In this document: positions 1-7,400 of the stretch, piece by piece | Layout: each line of letters starts with the position of its first letter | Numbering within the stretch: the stretch's first letter is position 1 | Assembly (NCBI GenBank): GCA_964642855.1 | Contig: CAZXSK010000075.1 | Coordinates: forward strand, 1 to 16,735 | Length of the DNA stretch: 16,735 nucleotides | Direction: 5' to 3' | From: CAZXSK01 sp964642855 | GTDB lineage: Bacteria; Planctomycetota; Phycisphaerae; SM23-33 | Notes under the pieces: model-generated | Told to the model about the DNA's origin: nothing | The model's input: only the letters and a program-made list of their open reading frames with translations | Database searches by the model: none | Translations under genes and position numbers: made by a program

Positions 1-2
1 TG

Positions 3-539
3 ACGACCAATATCGGCGCCGAACTGATCAAGTCCGGCGGCGGATTCGGCTTCGGACGACGCGACGAGGAAGCGACCTACGAGAAGATGAAGGAACTGTT
101 GCACAAGGAAGTGGAGCGTTACTTCCGGCCCGAGTTCCTCAACCGTCTCGATGACATCATCGTCTTCCAGGCCCTCACGCGGGACAACCTGGTCAACATC
201 ATCGAGTTGGAGCTCAAGAAGGTCCGCGGGCGTCTGTCGGAGCACGGCCTGGAGTTGGAGCTCAACGACGAGGCGAAGGACTTCCTCATCGAGAAGGGCT
301 ACAACCCGGACTTCGGAGCCCGGCCGTTGCGGCGGGCCCTCGAGCAGCACGTCGAGGATCCAATCTCCGAGGAGATTCTCCGCGGCAGCTACAAGGACAA
401 GGCCCGGATCGTCGTGACCGTTCGGACCGACGACGAGGGCGACCAGGAGAGCAAGCACCTGTACTTCGAAGGCGCCGGCGAGAAGCCCGCCAAGGAAGAC
501 AAGGACAAGGAGCTGCAGGAAGTCCACGAAGGCACCTGA
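3..539 (+). CDS. clpC: ClpC-type ATP-dependent Clp protease ATP-binding subunit, C-terminal part (5' truncated)
   Basis: This is the last 178 codons of a Hsp100/ClpC unfoldase, a cytoplasmic AAA+ ring that unfolds proteins and feeds them to the ClpP peptidase. The window enters in frame at TTNIGAELI, the sensor-1 region of the second AAA+ domain (usually TSNxGA). The stretch FRPEFLNRLDDIIVF follows, and then the sensor-2 arginine motif GARPLRRALEQ, both hallmarks of ClpB/ClpC D2 domains. The C-terminal D2-small domain ends near VTVRT. After it comes a charged, lysine- and glutamate-rich tail of about 40 residues, typical of ClpC rather than ClpB. The N-terminal repeats, D1 domain and Walker motifs lie outside the window, so ClpC against a close paralogue rests on the tail and the sensor region. 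The gene ends at TGA and is followed by a terminator hairpin. Confidence 0.93.
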   Translation, partial: TTNIGAELIKSGGGFGFGRRDEEATYEKMKELLHKEVERYFRPEFLNRLDDIIVFQALTRDNLVNIIELELKKVRGRLSEHGLELELNDEAKDFLIEKGYNPDFGARPLRRALEQHVEDPISEEILRGSYKDKARIVVTVRTDDEGDQESKHLYFEGAGEKPAKEDKDKELQEVHEGT

Positions 540-572
540 CCGCCCCGTTGGAACGAAGACTACGGTAACCCT

Positions 573-613
573 CAGGCCCCCGTCGGCATGTCCGGCCGGG
601 GCCTGTTTCTTCT
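573..613 (+). terminator. Rho-independent terminator of clpC
   Basis: CAGGCCCC (573-580) pairs perfectly with GGGGCCTG (598-605), and the T-rich run TTTCTTCT follows at once. The loop of 17 bases can pair further. It lies 34 bases after the clpC stop codon and ends that transcript. Confidence 0.8.
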
Positions 614-678
614 GTGAACCCACCTCTCGATGCGAGTGCCCGGAGTTCCGAGGTCCTCTTTTCGCGTCGACCTGCCGC

Positions 679-708
679 TTGACGCAACCACTGGCGGGAC
701 GGTAAGGT
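679..708 (+). promoter_or_regulatory. Possible promoter of the PEP-CTERM gene
   Basis: TTGACG (679-684), a good -35 match, is followed after 18 bases by TAAGGT (703-708), a weak -10 with three of six consensus bases. It sits about 60 bases before the start codon at 767, in the gap after the clpC terminator. No better candidate was seen in 614-766. Confidence 0.35.
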
Positions 709-766
709 CTCAAACGCTCGGGCTCGCGACCCGCTCCGCGAACATTCCAACGGGAAGGAAGGTCCA

Positions 767-1267
767 ATGACCCGCCTGGCGATTGCTTGTGCTCTTCTTG
801 CCGGCTGTTCGATGGCGGCCGGTTCGGTCGTTACCGTCCACACCGCCCCCGACGGCACGCTGCTGGCGGTGGCGTCGGACGACTGCGTAGGTCTGGCGAC
901 ATTGGATTTCGAGATCACCGCCACGGAAACCATCGTCGCCGAGCCCTGGCCTTTCGAGGGAACCGACCCCGGCCCGTATGAGCGCATCACCGAACCGCTG
1001 GCGTATCCGGGCGATTGGCGTGTGACACTCACCAGCCCCAGGCCCCCGCTGTCGCCAGATCCGGTTCTGATCGCCCGGACCACCGGAATGCCCGCCCTGT
1101 TGACCCTCGACCGCCAGCCGGAGGCGACCGTCTGGACCGACTCGGGCGACCAGGTCCCCGCCGACCTCCAGTGGGCAGGGCTGGTCTGGATTCCCGAACC
1201 CTCGTCGCTGGTAATCGCAGCGATGGTTGGCCCGGCGGTGCTTTCGTTCCGCCGCAGGTCCCGGTGA
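767..1267 (+). CDS. Small exported protein with PEP-CTERM sorting signal
   Basis: This 166-residue protein of unknown function carries the three parts of a PEP-CTERM tail. They are a Pro-Glu-Pro motif (residues 143-145, WIPEPSS), a hydrophobic stretch of about 14 residues (LVIAAMVGPAVLSF) and a closing arginine cluster (FRRRSR). In known systems such tails are recognised by exosortase/EpsH membrane proteases, and the protein is then anchored or released at the cell surface. The N-terminus is an export signal (TRLAIACALLAGC). It also contains a lipobox-like Leu-Ala-Gly-Cys with Cys14, so lipidation is possible. The middle part (20-140) is rich in Thr, Pro and Asp, looks beta-rich and has no recognised domain. 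The ATG follows a GGAAGG ribosome site. No exosortase gene is in the window. The gene stands alone between the clpC terminator and the sigma-factor promoter. Confidence 0.8.
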   Translation: MTRLAIACALLAGCSMAAGSVVTVHTAPDGTLLAVASDDCVGLATLDFEITATETIVAEPWPFEGTDPGPYERITEPLAYPGDWRVTLTSPRPPLSPDPVLIARTTGMPALLTLDRQPEATVWTDSGDQVPADLQWAGLVWIPEPSSLVIAAMVGPAVLSFRRRSR

Positions 1268-1455
1268 ACCCCGATCCCGGAACCCAGCCGGGGTGATGCT
1301 GCGGGGAAAATGCAGGCGCTTTCTTCCAGCAGCGGCCAATTCTGCGCAAGTTCCTGACCCCGGAATATCTTCCCGATGAGAGGGAGGAAACCAATCGGCC
1401 TGCCGGGCGTCCATAGGGTATCGGAGGCCGATTCGCCAAGAATCCCGTGCCCGTA

Positions 1456-1532
1456 GTTTCGGGCTCGTGTTATACTTGCCAGCCCCCCAGGCCGGGGATG
1501 GTCGTAGCCCGAAACGGCCCTCTTTTTTCGGG
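1456..1532. repeat. Inverted repeat around the sigma-factor promoter and leader
   Basis: GTTTCGGGCT (1456-1465) and AGCCCGAAAC (1506-1515) form a perfect 10-bp inverted repeat with 40 bases between. The arms flank the -10 element at 1471-1476. A third arm, TTTCGGG (1526-1532), can pair with CCCGAAA (1508-1514) in the transcript, giving a 7-bp hairpin with an 11-base loop. That hairpin would bury the bases just before the proposed GTG start at 1539. The outer pair could be a protein-binding site, and the inner pair an RNA structure that restrains translation. Both roles are inferred. Confidence 0.6.
1468..1476 (+). promoter_or_regulatory. Extended -10 promoter of the sigma/anti-sigma operon
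   Basis: TGT followed by TATACT (1471-1476) is an extended -10 element with five of six consensus bases. There is no convincing -35, which fits an extended -10 promoter. Transcription would begin near 1483, so an upstream GTG at 1467 in the same reading frame cannot be the start codon. The start at 1539 is left with a leader of about 55 bases. Confidence 0.6.
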
Positions 1533-1538
1533 AACACC

Positions 1539-2195
1539 GTGAACAGACAGGCGTCGAAGAGTTTGGCTGAGGAACCCAGGAAAGCCAGTTCCAGGCCTGC
1601 GGCGAAAAAGACCCTCGCATTCGAGGACGCCGCATTGGTCGACAAGGCCCAGGCAGGCGACATGACCGCCTACGGAGCCTTGGTGGCCAAGTATCAGGAC
1701 CGCATCTACAACCTGGTCTACCGCATGTGCGGGCGATCGGCCGATGCGGAGGAGCTGGCCCAGGAAACGTTCCTCAAGGCGTTGGAGCGGATCCATCAGT
1801 TCCGCGGCAACAGTCAGTTCTACACCTGGCTGTTCCGGATCGCCGCGAACCTGACGATCTCCCATCGCCGCCGGAAGGGGCGAGTGAAATTCCACTCCCT
1901 CACCGGGCCGGAAGAGTACGACGAAGCCCAGAGCGTTTCGCTGACGGCGAGCCTGGCTGAGAAACGGTGCCCGCCACCGGAGTCTTCCGCCATTCGCAGC
2001 GAGACGCAGGCCAGGATCTTCGAGGCACTGGAACAGCTCGAAGACGAGTTCCGGGTGGTCGTCGTTCTCCGAGACATCGAGAACATGGACTATGCGGGAA
2101 TCGCCGATGTGCTGAACGTTCCCGTGGGCACGATCAAGAGCAGGCTGCACCGGGCAAGGTGCCTCCTGCGGGATAAACTGTCGGATCTGATCTGA
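1539..2195 (+). CDS. ECF-type (sigma-70 family) RNA polymerase sigma factor
   Basis: The product is an extracytoplasmic-function sigma factor of 218 residues that directs RNA polymerase to a stress or envelope regulon. Sigma region 2 spans about residues 33-112, with YQDRIYNLVYRMCG, the DAEELAQETFLKAL core-binding helix, and FYTWLFRIAANL next to the -10-reading helix. Sigma region 4 spans about 155-216 and holds a helix-turn-helix (DYAGIADVLNVPVGTIKSRLHRAR) that reads the -35. The start is set to GTG at 1539 because the frame opens further upstream only through the promoter -10 element. A TTG at 1563 is an alternative. The first 30 residues are poorly conserved and basic. The gene lies 20 bases before the anti-sigma gene, a classic pair. 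A leader hairpin may limit its translation. Confidence 0.9.
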   Translation: MNRQASKSLAEEPRKASSRPAAKKTLAFEDAALVDKAQAGDMTAYGALVAKYQDRIYNLVYRMCGRSADAEELAQETFLKALERIHQFRGNSQFYTWLFRIAANLTISHRRRKGRVKFHSLTGPEEYDEAQSVSLTASLAEKRCPPPESSAIRSETQARIFEALEQLEDEFRVVVVLRDIENMDYAGIADVLNVPVGTIKSRLHRARCLLRDKLSDLI

Positions 2196-2215
2196 CAGAA
2201 GGTCGAGAAGAGAAG

Positions 2216-3358
2216 ATGGACCGCCAAGAGCAACACGAACTGCTTTCCGCTTACATCGACGGTGAACTGGACGATGCCGGCCGCGATGCGATCGAAAACG
2301 CACTCGCCACCGATGACGAACTCCGCGAGCAACTCCGCCAACTTCAGGCTACGCGCCGGTTGCTTCGCGAGTTGCCCGTCAGCAAGGCCCCCGACGATTT
2401 CGTCCATCGGGTGATGGCCAGGGCGGAGCGAAACCACCTGACCGCACACAAGCCGGAAGAACCCGCCCCGCAGAGCCTGCGATGGGTCCGATACGTGGCC
2501 GTGGCAGCCGTGGCGTTGATCGCCATCAGCGTGGGGATGCTGATCACGTCCCAGCTGACAAACCCGACGATCTACACCAGTCCGGGCGGAAGCGCTGAGT
2601 TGGCGTCCGACGACAATCCGGAGCAGTACGACACCGATGCCACCGTCGCGGACAACCCGTCCGAGGCAGGCGTTCCGGTGCCCGCAGTGAACTTCACGGT
2701 CGTCGCAAGCAATACCGATCGCGCTTCAGCCGAGGTGAAACAGGTCCTGCTCGACAACGGGCTGGTCTCCCTGGACACAGCCAGAAAGGCCATCGATCCG
2801 GATAACTTCAGCGCGTCCGATCCCACCAGTGGGCGAACCCGCCTGCTTCCGTCGCTGACGGCGAATGTCTTTGAGCGTTCGGAAGACGCCTCGGCCGGCA
2901 GGCAGTTCCGCGTGTGGGTGGAAGACGAGTCGCGAATGGAGAAGATCCGCCGCAAGATCGACCTGCTGCGGCGTCGACAGACGGTCGCACAGGTCAGCGA
3001 TTGGAGCGAGACGGTCGAGGCACGCCTCCAGCCGGAGCAGATTCGGCAGGTCAATGCGTTGGCCTCTGCGGCAGAGAGAATCCGCAGGGAACAGGAGATC
3101 ACGGATGATCGCCACGCGATGGACCCGGCCGGCCTGGAAGACAAGAGCCCCGAAGAACGCATCCACGCCCTGATCATGGAGGGTCTGGAGGATCTCGAAA
3201 GGAAAACCGAAACGAGAGCCGCCACCTCGGGCGGTGATCCCAACGACGATGCCGGCGCCGCGGTGCAGCCCCGGTCGAAGCTGATCCTGATCACCATCGT
3301 CGAAAGTCAGAAGGCGGCCAACCCCGCCGGAACGGGCGACGGAACCCCCCAGCCGTAA
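2216..3358 (+). CDS. Membrane anti-sigma factor, zinc-motif-less type
   Basis: This 380-residue protein is probably the partner that holds the upstream ECF sigma factor inactive at the membrane. Residues 7-50 (HELLSAYIDGELDD, then helices rich in Leu, Arg and Glu) match the anti-sigma domain of the RsiW/ChrR type. The usual zinc ligands HxxxCxxC are absent. One membrane span lies at about 91-112 (YVAVAAVALIAISVGMLI), placing the N-terminus in the cytoplasm and about 265 residues outside. The outer part is acidic and has two predicted alpha/beta stretches (VNFTVVASN around 160, FRVWVEDE around 240). A charged, probably helical region (245-330) and a Gly/Pro-rich tail follow. I do not recognise this outer domain. 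GAGAAGAGAAG precedes the ATG. The gene is the second of the operon and ends at a strong terminator. Confidence 0.8.
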   Translation: MDRQEQHELLSAYIDGELDDAGRDAIENALATDDELREQLRQLQATRRLLRELPVSKAPDDFVHRVMARAERNHLTAHKPEEPAPQSLRWVRYVAVAAVALIAISVGMLITSQLTNPTIYTSPGGSAELASDDNPEQYDTDATVADNPSEAGVPVPAVNFTVVASNTDRASAEVKQVLLDNGLVSLDTARKAIDPDNFSASDPTSGRTRLLPSLTANVFERSEDASAGRQFRVWVEDESRMEKIRRKIDLLRRRQTVAQVSDWSETVEARLQPEQIRQVNALASAAERIRREQEITDDRHAMDPAGLEDKSPEERIHALIMEGLEDLERKTETRAATSGGDPNDDAGAAVQPRSKLILITIVESQKAANPAGTGDGTPQP

Positions 3359-3388
3359 TCACACTGCACAGCCTGCTGAGAATACCAC

Positions 3389-3420
3389 GGGCCGGGATTG
3401 CTCCCGGCCCTTTTTCTTTC
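3389..3420 (+). terminator. Rho-independent terminator of the sigma/anti-sigma operon
   Basis: GGGCCGGGA (3389-3397) and TCCCGGCCC (3402-3410) form a perfect 9-bp stem with the four-base loop TTGC, followed by TTTTTCTTTC. It is 30 bases after the anti-sigma stop. On the minus strand no T-run follows the stem, so it acts in one direction only. Confidence 0.92.
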
Positions 3421-3450
3421 CCCGTCTCCCCCGGGTTGTCTCGGCGCATG

Positions 3451-3477
3451 CCTACCGGAATGCCTCCCGGCGGTAGG
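3451..3477. repeat. Short inverted repeat over the end of the BamE-like lipoprotein gene
   Basis: CCTACCG (3451-3457) and CGGTAGG (3471-3477) are a perfect 7-bp inverted repeat with a 13-base loop. On the minus strand the stem takes in the stop codon of the lipoprotein gene. No T-run follows, so it is not a standard terminator; it could protect the 3' end of that transcript. Confidence 0.4.
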
Positions 3478-3763
3478 ACCACTGCTTATCGGCGACGACC
3501 CCGTCTTCGAACCGGATGAGGGCCTTGTAGAAAGGCATCTCGTGGATGTAGATCCACTCGCTCTGGCTCTCGTGGGTTGGCTCGCCAAGACGGTCCCTGA
3601 CCGCATCGGCAGGCTGGCCGAGATAGATCGTATCATAGTTGACGCGGTCGAATTCGCCCGACCCGCCGCAACCTGTCGCCACGGCCAGGAGACAGGCCAG
3701 ACAGACCGCAGCGGCCGGCAACCAGAACCGGCTGGCAATGGCCCGTCGTTTCTCAGTCGCCAC
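3452..3763 (-). CDS. Small BamE/OmlA-like lipoprotein
   Basis: This is a 103-residue predicted lipoprotein. A basic start (MATEKRRAIASRF) leads into a hydrophobic stretch and a lipobox ending Ala-Thr-Gly-Cys (Cys32), the likely lipidated residue. The mature part (about 71 residues) has the SmpA/OmlA/BamE pattern: IYLGQPADAVRDRLGEPT near 46-63, then EWIYIHE and LIRFEDGVVADKQWSY. BamE helps the outer-membrane barrel assembly complex in Gram-negative bacteria; here only the fold is suggested. GTG at 3763 is chosen as start because GAGGAG (3771-3776) sits seven bases upstream, whereas ATG at 3784 has no ribosome site. With this start the gene overlaps the preceding lipoprotein gene by 11 bases, so the two are translated from one message. 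Confidence 0.75.
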   Translation of the reverse strand: MATEKRRAIASRFWLPAAAVCLACLLAVATGCGGSGEFDRVNYDTIYLGQPADAVRDRLGEPTHESQSEWIYIHEMPFYKALIRFEDGVVADKQWSYRREAFR

Positions 3764-4298
3764 TGATGAACTCCTCTTCGGCATAGAGACGGTCCGTGTA
3801 CGGACTGTCGAACACGGCGACCAGAACAAACCGCTGACCGGCGGGGACGGGACGCTCCCACTTGAGCTTGAACTTGTACGCCCGGGCCGATGAGTCCCAA
3901 TGCGTGAGGTTGATCTTCGGCTCGGACAGATCCACGTTCCACGTGGCGACCTGCTCGCCCTTGTTGTCCTTCCGTCCGCCGACGTAGGTATACATCTCGA
4001 ACCGGAACGAGCCGAACGCCTTGGTGGGGTCCTCGTAGGCATCCAGCGCCTGGATGTAGATCTCCATGCCCTTGATCCCGCCGGACTGGTCGAACGTGCG
4101 GTTGGTCTTGGTGAAGAAGTGGAACTTCACCTGCCGGGGCAGGTAGAGATGGATCGGGTCGGGAACGGTCCCGGGCACGGGGGCATCGGGCGTGCCGTTG
4201 CACCCTCCTGCAAGGGAAACAGCGGTCGTCAGAACGGCAAGACCCATCCACGCCCATCGGCTTGGGGTTTTCGTCACGGCAGTCTCCATGCGGGGCAT
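3753..4298 (-). CDS. Predicted lipoprotein of unknown function
   Basis: This is a 181-residue protein with a signal peptide (TPSRWAWMGLAVLTTAVSLAGGC) ending in a lipobox with Cys33. The mature part begins with a Pro/Thr-rich linker (34-47). One compact region follows, with alternating hydrophobic residues typical of beta structure (QVKFHFFTKTNRTFD, KGMEIYIQALDAYED, SFRFEMYTYVGG, YKFKLKWERPVPAGQRFVLVAVF). I do not recognise the family. The start is ATG at 4298: AAGGA (4305-4309) lies six bases upstream, and the promoter -10 is at 4329-4334. A longer frame reaching 4385 would begin upstream of that promoter and is rejected. The gene is the first of a two-gene unit with the BamE-like lipoprotein, with which it overlaps by 11 bases. 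Confidence 0.75.
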   Translation of the reverse strand: MPRMETAVTKTPSRWAWMGLAVLTTAVSLAGGCNGTPDAPVPGTVPDPIHLYLPRQVKFHFFTKTNRTFDQSGGIKGMEIYIQALDAYEDPTKAFGSFRFEMYTYVGGRKDNKGEQVATWNVDLSEPKINLTHWDSSARAYKFKLKWERPVPAGQRFVLVAVFDSPYTDRLYAEEEFISGD

Positions 4299-4328
4299 TC
4301 GTTGTCCTTGGCCTTGATGGCAGCGGGG

Positions 4329-4358
4329 ATTATAGCGCACCACTTCGCGGACGGTCAA
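4329..4358 (-). promoter_or_regulatory. Strong promoter of the two-lipoprotein operon
   Basis: On the minus strand, TTGACC (4353-4358) is followed after 18 bases by a perfect TATAAT (4329-4334). Transcription would start near 4322, about 24 bases before the ATG at 4298. It is the best sigma-70 consensus match in the window. Confidence 0.8.
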
Positions 4359-4392
4359 GCCGCACGATGCCTCCACCGCGCGCAAACCCTCT

Positions 4393-4420
4393 TTGCGCCG
4401 TCAGCCCGTTGGGGTATAGT
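4393..4420 (+). promoter_or_regulatory. Promoter of the beta-galactosidase gene
   Basis: TTGCGC (4393-4398) and TATAGT (4415-4420) are 16 bases apart; the start would be near 4427, with a leader of about 26 bases. It is back to back with the lipoprotein promoter, the two -35 elements being about 35 bases apart, so a regulator bound between them could affect both. Confidence 0.6.
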
Positions 4421-4452
4421 CCCTCCCTCGACCGCAATGCAGGAGGCCAACC

Positions 4453-7400
4453 ATGACCGCTGAAAACCCGAAACCACATCGTCCGTGGACGAACCCCGAG
4501 TGCACCGGCGTCAACCGACTGCCCGCGCGGGCGACGCTTACCCCGTATCCCGACGGCCGGGGCGCGCTTCGCGACGAGCCCGACTCCTCTGACCGCTTCC
4601 TCCGCCTGGACGGCAGATGGCGTTTCAAACTGGCCTCTACGCCCGAAGACGCCCCCGACGATTTCGCTGCCCCCGACCGGGACGACTCGGGGTGGCGGGA
4701 GGTCGACGTGCCCGGGCTGTTCACCATGCAGGGATTCGACAAGCCGATCTACACCAACATACAGATGCCGATCGAAACCGTCCCGCCGGACGTTCCGCAA
4801 GACGACAACCCGACCGGTCTGTACCGCTGCCGGTTCCGCCTGCCCAAAGGCTGGGCCGGCCGGCGCGTGGTCGTGCACTTCGGCGGGTTCGAGAGCGCAA
4901 TGTTCTGCTACGTCAACGGCCACGAGGTCGGCTACGCCAGCGATTCGCGCCTGCCCTCGGAATTCGACGTCACCCCCTACCTGAAGGCGGGAGAGAACGT
5001 CCTGGCTGCGAAGGTGATCCGCTGGTCGTGCGGAAGCTTCGTGGAAGATCAGGACCACTGGTGGCATGCGGGATTCCACCGCGAGGTGTTCCTCCGCGCG
5101 ACCGGGCCCACCTGGATCGACGATGTCTTCGCCCGGCCTGCGCTCAATGAGTCGCTCACCGCCGCGGAGCTTCTCGTGGATGTCCGGGCGGGCGTCGGAC
5201 CCGACGCCGACGAAGACTGGACCCTCCAGGCGCAGCTGTACTCGCCAACCGGCAAGGCGGTCTTCCGAAAGCCCCTCACCGAGAAGTTGCCCCTGCCCCC
5301 CACCCAGGGCCGCTACGCCAAAGGCCCGTTCACTACGCTTCACGGCAAGGTAAGCCGCCCGAAGCTCTGGTCGGCAGAGACGCCGCATCTCTACCGGCTG
5401 GTCGTTTCGCTACGCGACGGGAAGGGCAAGGTGCGCGAGGCCACCACCTGCCGCATCGGCTTCCGGAAGATCGAGATCCGCGACCGGCAGCTGCTGATCA
5501 ATGGCAAGTGCGTACTGCTGAAGGGCGCCAACCGCCACGATCACGACGACCGGACGGGAAAGGTCGTTTCGCGCGAGTCGATGCTCGCCGACCTGCACCT
5601 GATGAAGCAGTTCAACTTCAACGCCGTCCGCACCAGTCATTACCCCAACGACCCGATGTTCTACGACCTTTGCGACGAGTTGGGGTTGTATGTCATCGAC
5701 GAAGCCAACGTGGAAGCTCACCACCACTACCACTGGCTGTGTCGCGATCCGCGCTGGCGGAAGCTGTTCGTCCAGCGAGCCAGCCGCATGGTCGAACGCG
5801 ACAAGAACCATCCGTCGATCATCCTCTGGTCGCTGGGCAACGAGACCGGCTACGGCGAGAACCACGACGCCATGGCCGGGTGGATCCGCGGCTACGATCC
5901 GTCGCGCCCGCTTCACTACGAAGGCGCCACGCGCATGGGGTGGGCCCAGCCCCAGCGGCGCGAGCCGGTGGCTGTGTATCCCGACAAGCCCGTCGGCTGG
6001 GTCAGCAGCGACGTGGTCTCGGTGATGTACCCGCAGGTCTCCGCCATCATCGACTGGGCGAAGAACTCCAATGACTATCGGCCGTTTATCATGTGCGAGT
6101 ACGCCCACTCGATGGGTAACTCGACGGGCAATCTCAAGGAGTACTGGCAGGCCATCGAAAGCCACCACGGCCTGCAGGGCGGGTTCATCTGGGACTGGGT
6201 CGACCAAGGCCTGCTCAAGACCGACGAAAGCGGAAAGGAATACTGGGCCTACGGCGGGGACTTCGGCGACGAACCCAACGATGCCAACTTCTGCATCAAC
6301 GGGCTGATCTGGCCGGACCGAACGCCCCACCCGGCGATGTGGGAACACAAGAAGGTTGTCCAGCCGGTGGCGATCGAAGCCACCAGCCCACGCAAGGGAA
6401 CGCTGCGGATCACCAACAAGCACGATTTCATCGACCTGGGGTACCTCAAGGGCTCGTGGAATGTCACCGTCGATGGCGAGGTCGTGCAGTCCGGTTCGCT
6501 CAAGCGGCTTCGCACCGCGCCGGGAGAATCCGAAACCCTCGACCTGCCCATCGAGAAGCCCGCGCTGGCCCCGGGACAGGAAGCAATGCTCAACGTCACG
6601 TTCCAGCTGGCCGGCGATACCGACTGGGCAAAGAAGGGGCACGTCGTCGCCAGCGAGCAGATCGCCCTGCCCTGGAGACGCAAGGCAAGAACCCTTGCCC
6701 GCCCGACCGGCGAGTGGGAAATCGACGACGACAAGGAACGCCTGCACCTGGCCAGCGAGGCTGCGGAGATCATCTTCAACAAGCAGTCGGGCCGGCTGAT
6801 GCAACTGGCCGCGGCGGGAAGAGACCTGATCGTCGCGGGACCGGAGCTGAATATCTGGCGGGCGCCGACGGACAACGACGGCATCAAGCGATGGACCGGC
6901 CAGGGTGACAAACCGCTGGGCCGCTGGCGGGATGCGGGTCTGGACGATCTGAAGCGAACCTGCGAGTCGGTGACGGTCCGACGCAGCAGAGGCGGCGCGG
7001 TGGTCGTGCGAATCCGGTCGCGTGCGACGGGAACCGACCCGAAGAAGGCATTGACGTGTGACCAGACCTGTACGGTCTGGCCATCGGGCGACATGGAGAT
7101 CCGCAGCGTGTTCCGGATCGACAAGCGTCTGCCCGACCTGCCGCGCATCGGGCTGGCCATGGTCGCAGCGCCCGGCCTGGAGAGGCTGACCTGGCTGGGG
7201 CGGGGCCCGCACGAGAACTACATCGACCGCAACACCGGCGCGCCGGTCGGCCTGTACGAAAGCACCGTCGCCGAGCAGTACGTCCCCTATATCCTGCCGC
7301 AGGAGAACGGCAACAAGACCGACGTTCGCTGGATGTGCCTGCGCGACGAAACCGGAGCGGGCCTGCTGGCAGCAGCCGGGGAGGCCATGGAATTCGGGGT

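Noticed and set aside
1268..1294. Hairpin ACCCCG/CGGGGT just after the PEP-CTERM stop
   Set aside because: The stem is only six base pairs with a 15-base loop and no T-run, too weak to call a terminator.
1467..1538. Upstream GTG extension of the sigma factor
   Set aside because: It starts before the promoter -10 element and would not be transcribed; the added residues show no conservation with the family.
286..1635. Minus-strand open frame across the clpC end, the PEP-CTERM gene and the sigma-factor start
   Set aside because: It covers a terminator, two promoters and three plus-strand genes, has no domain, and is rich in Arg, Ser and Pro as expected of a shadow frame.
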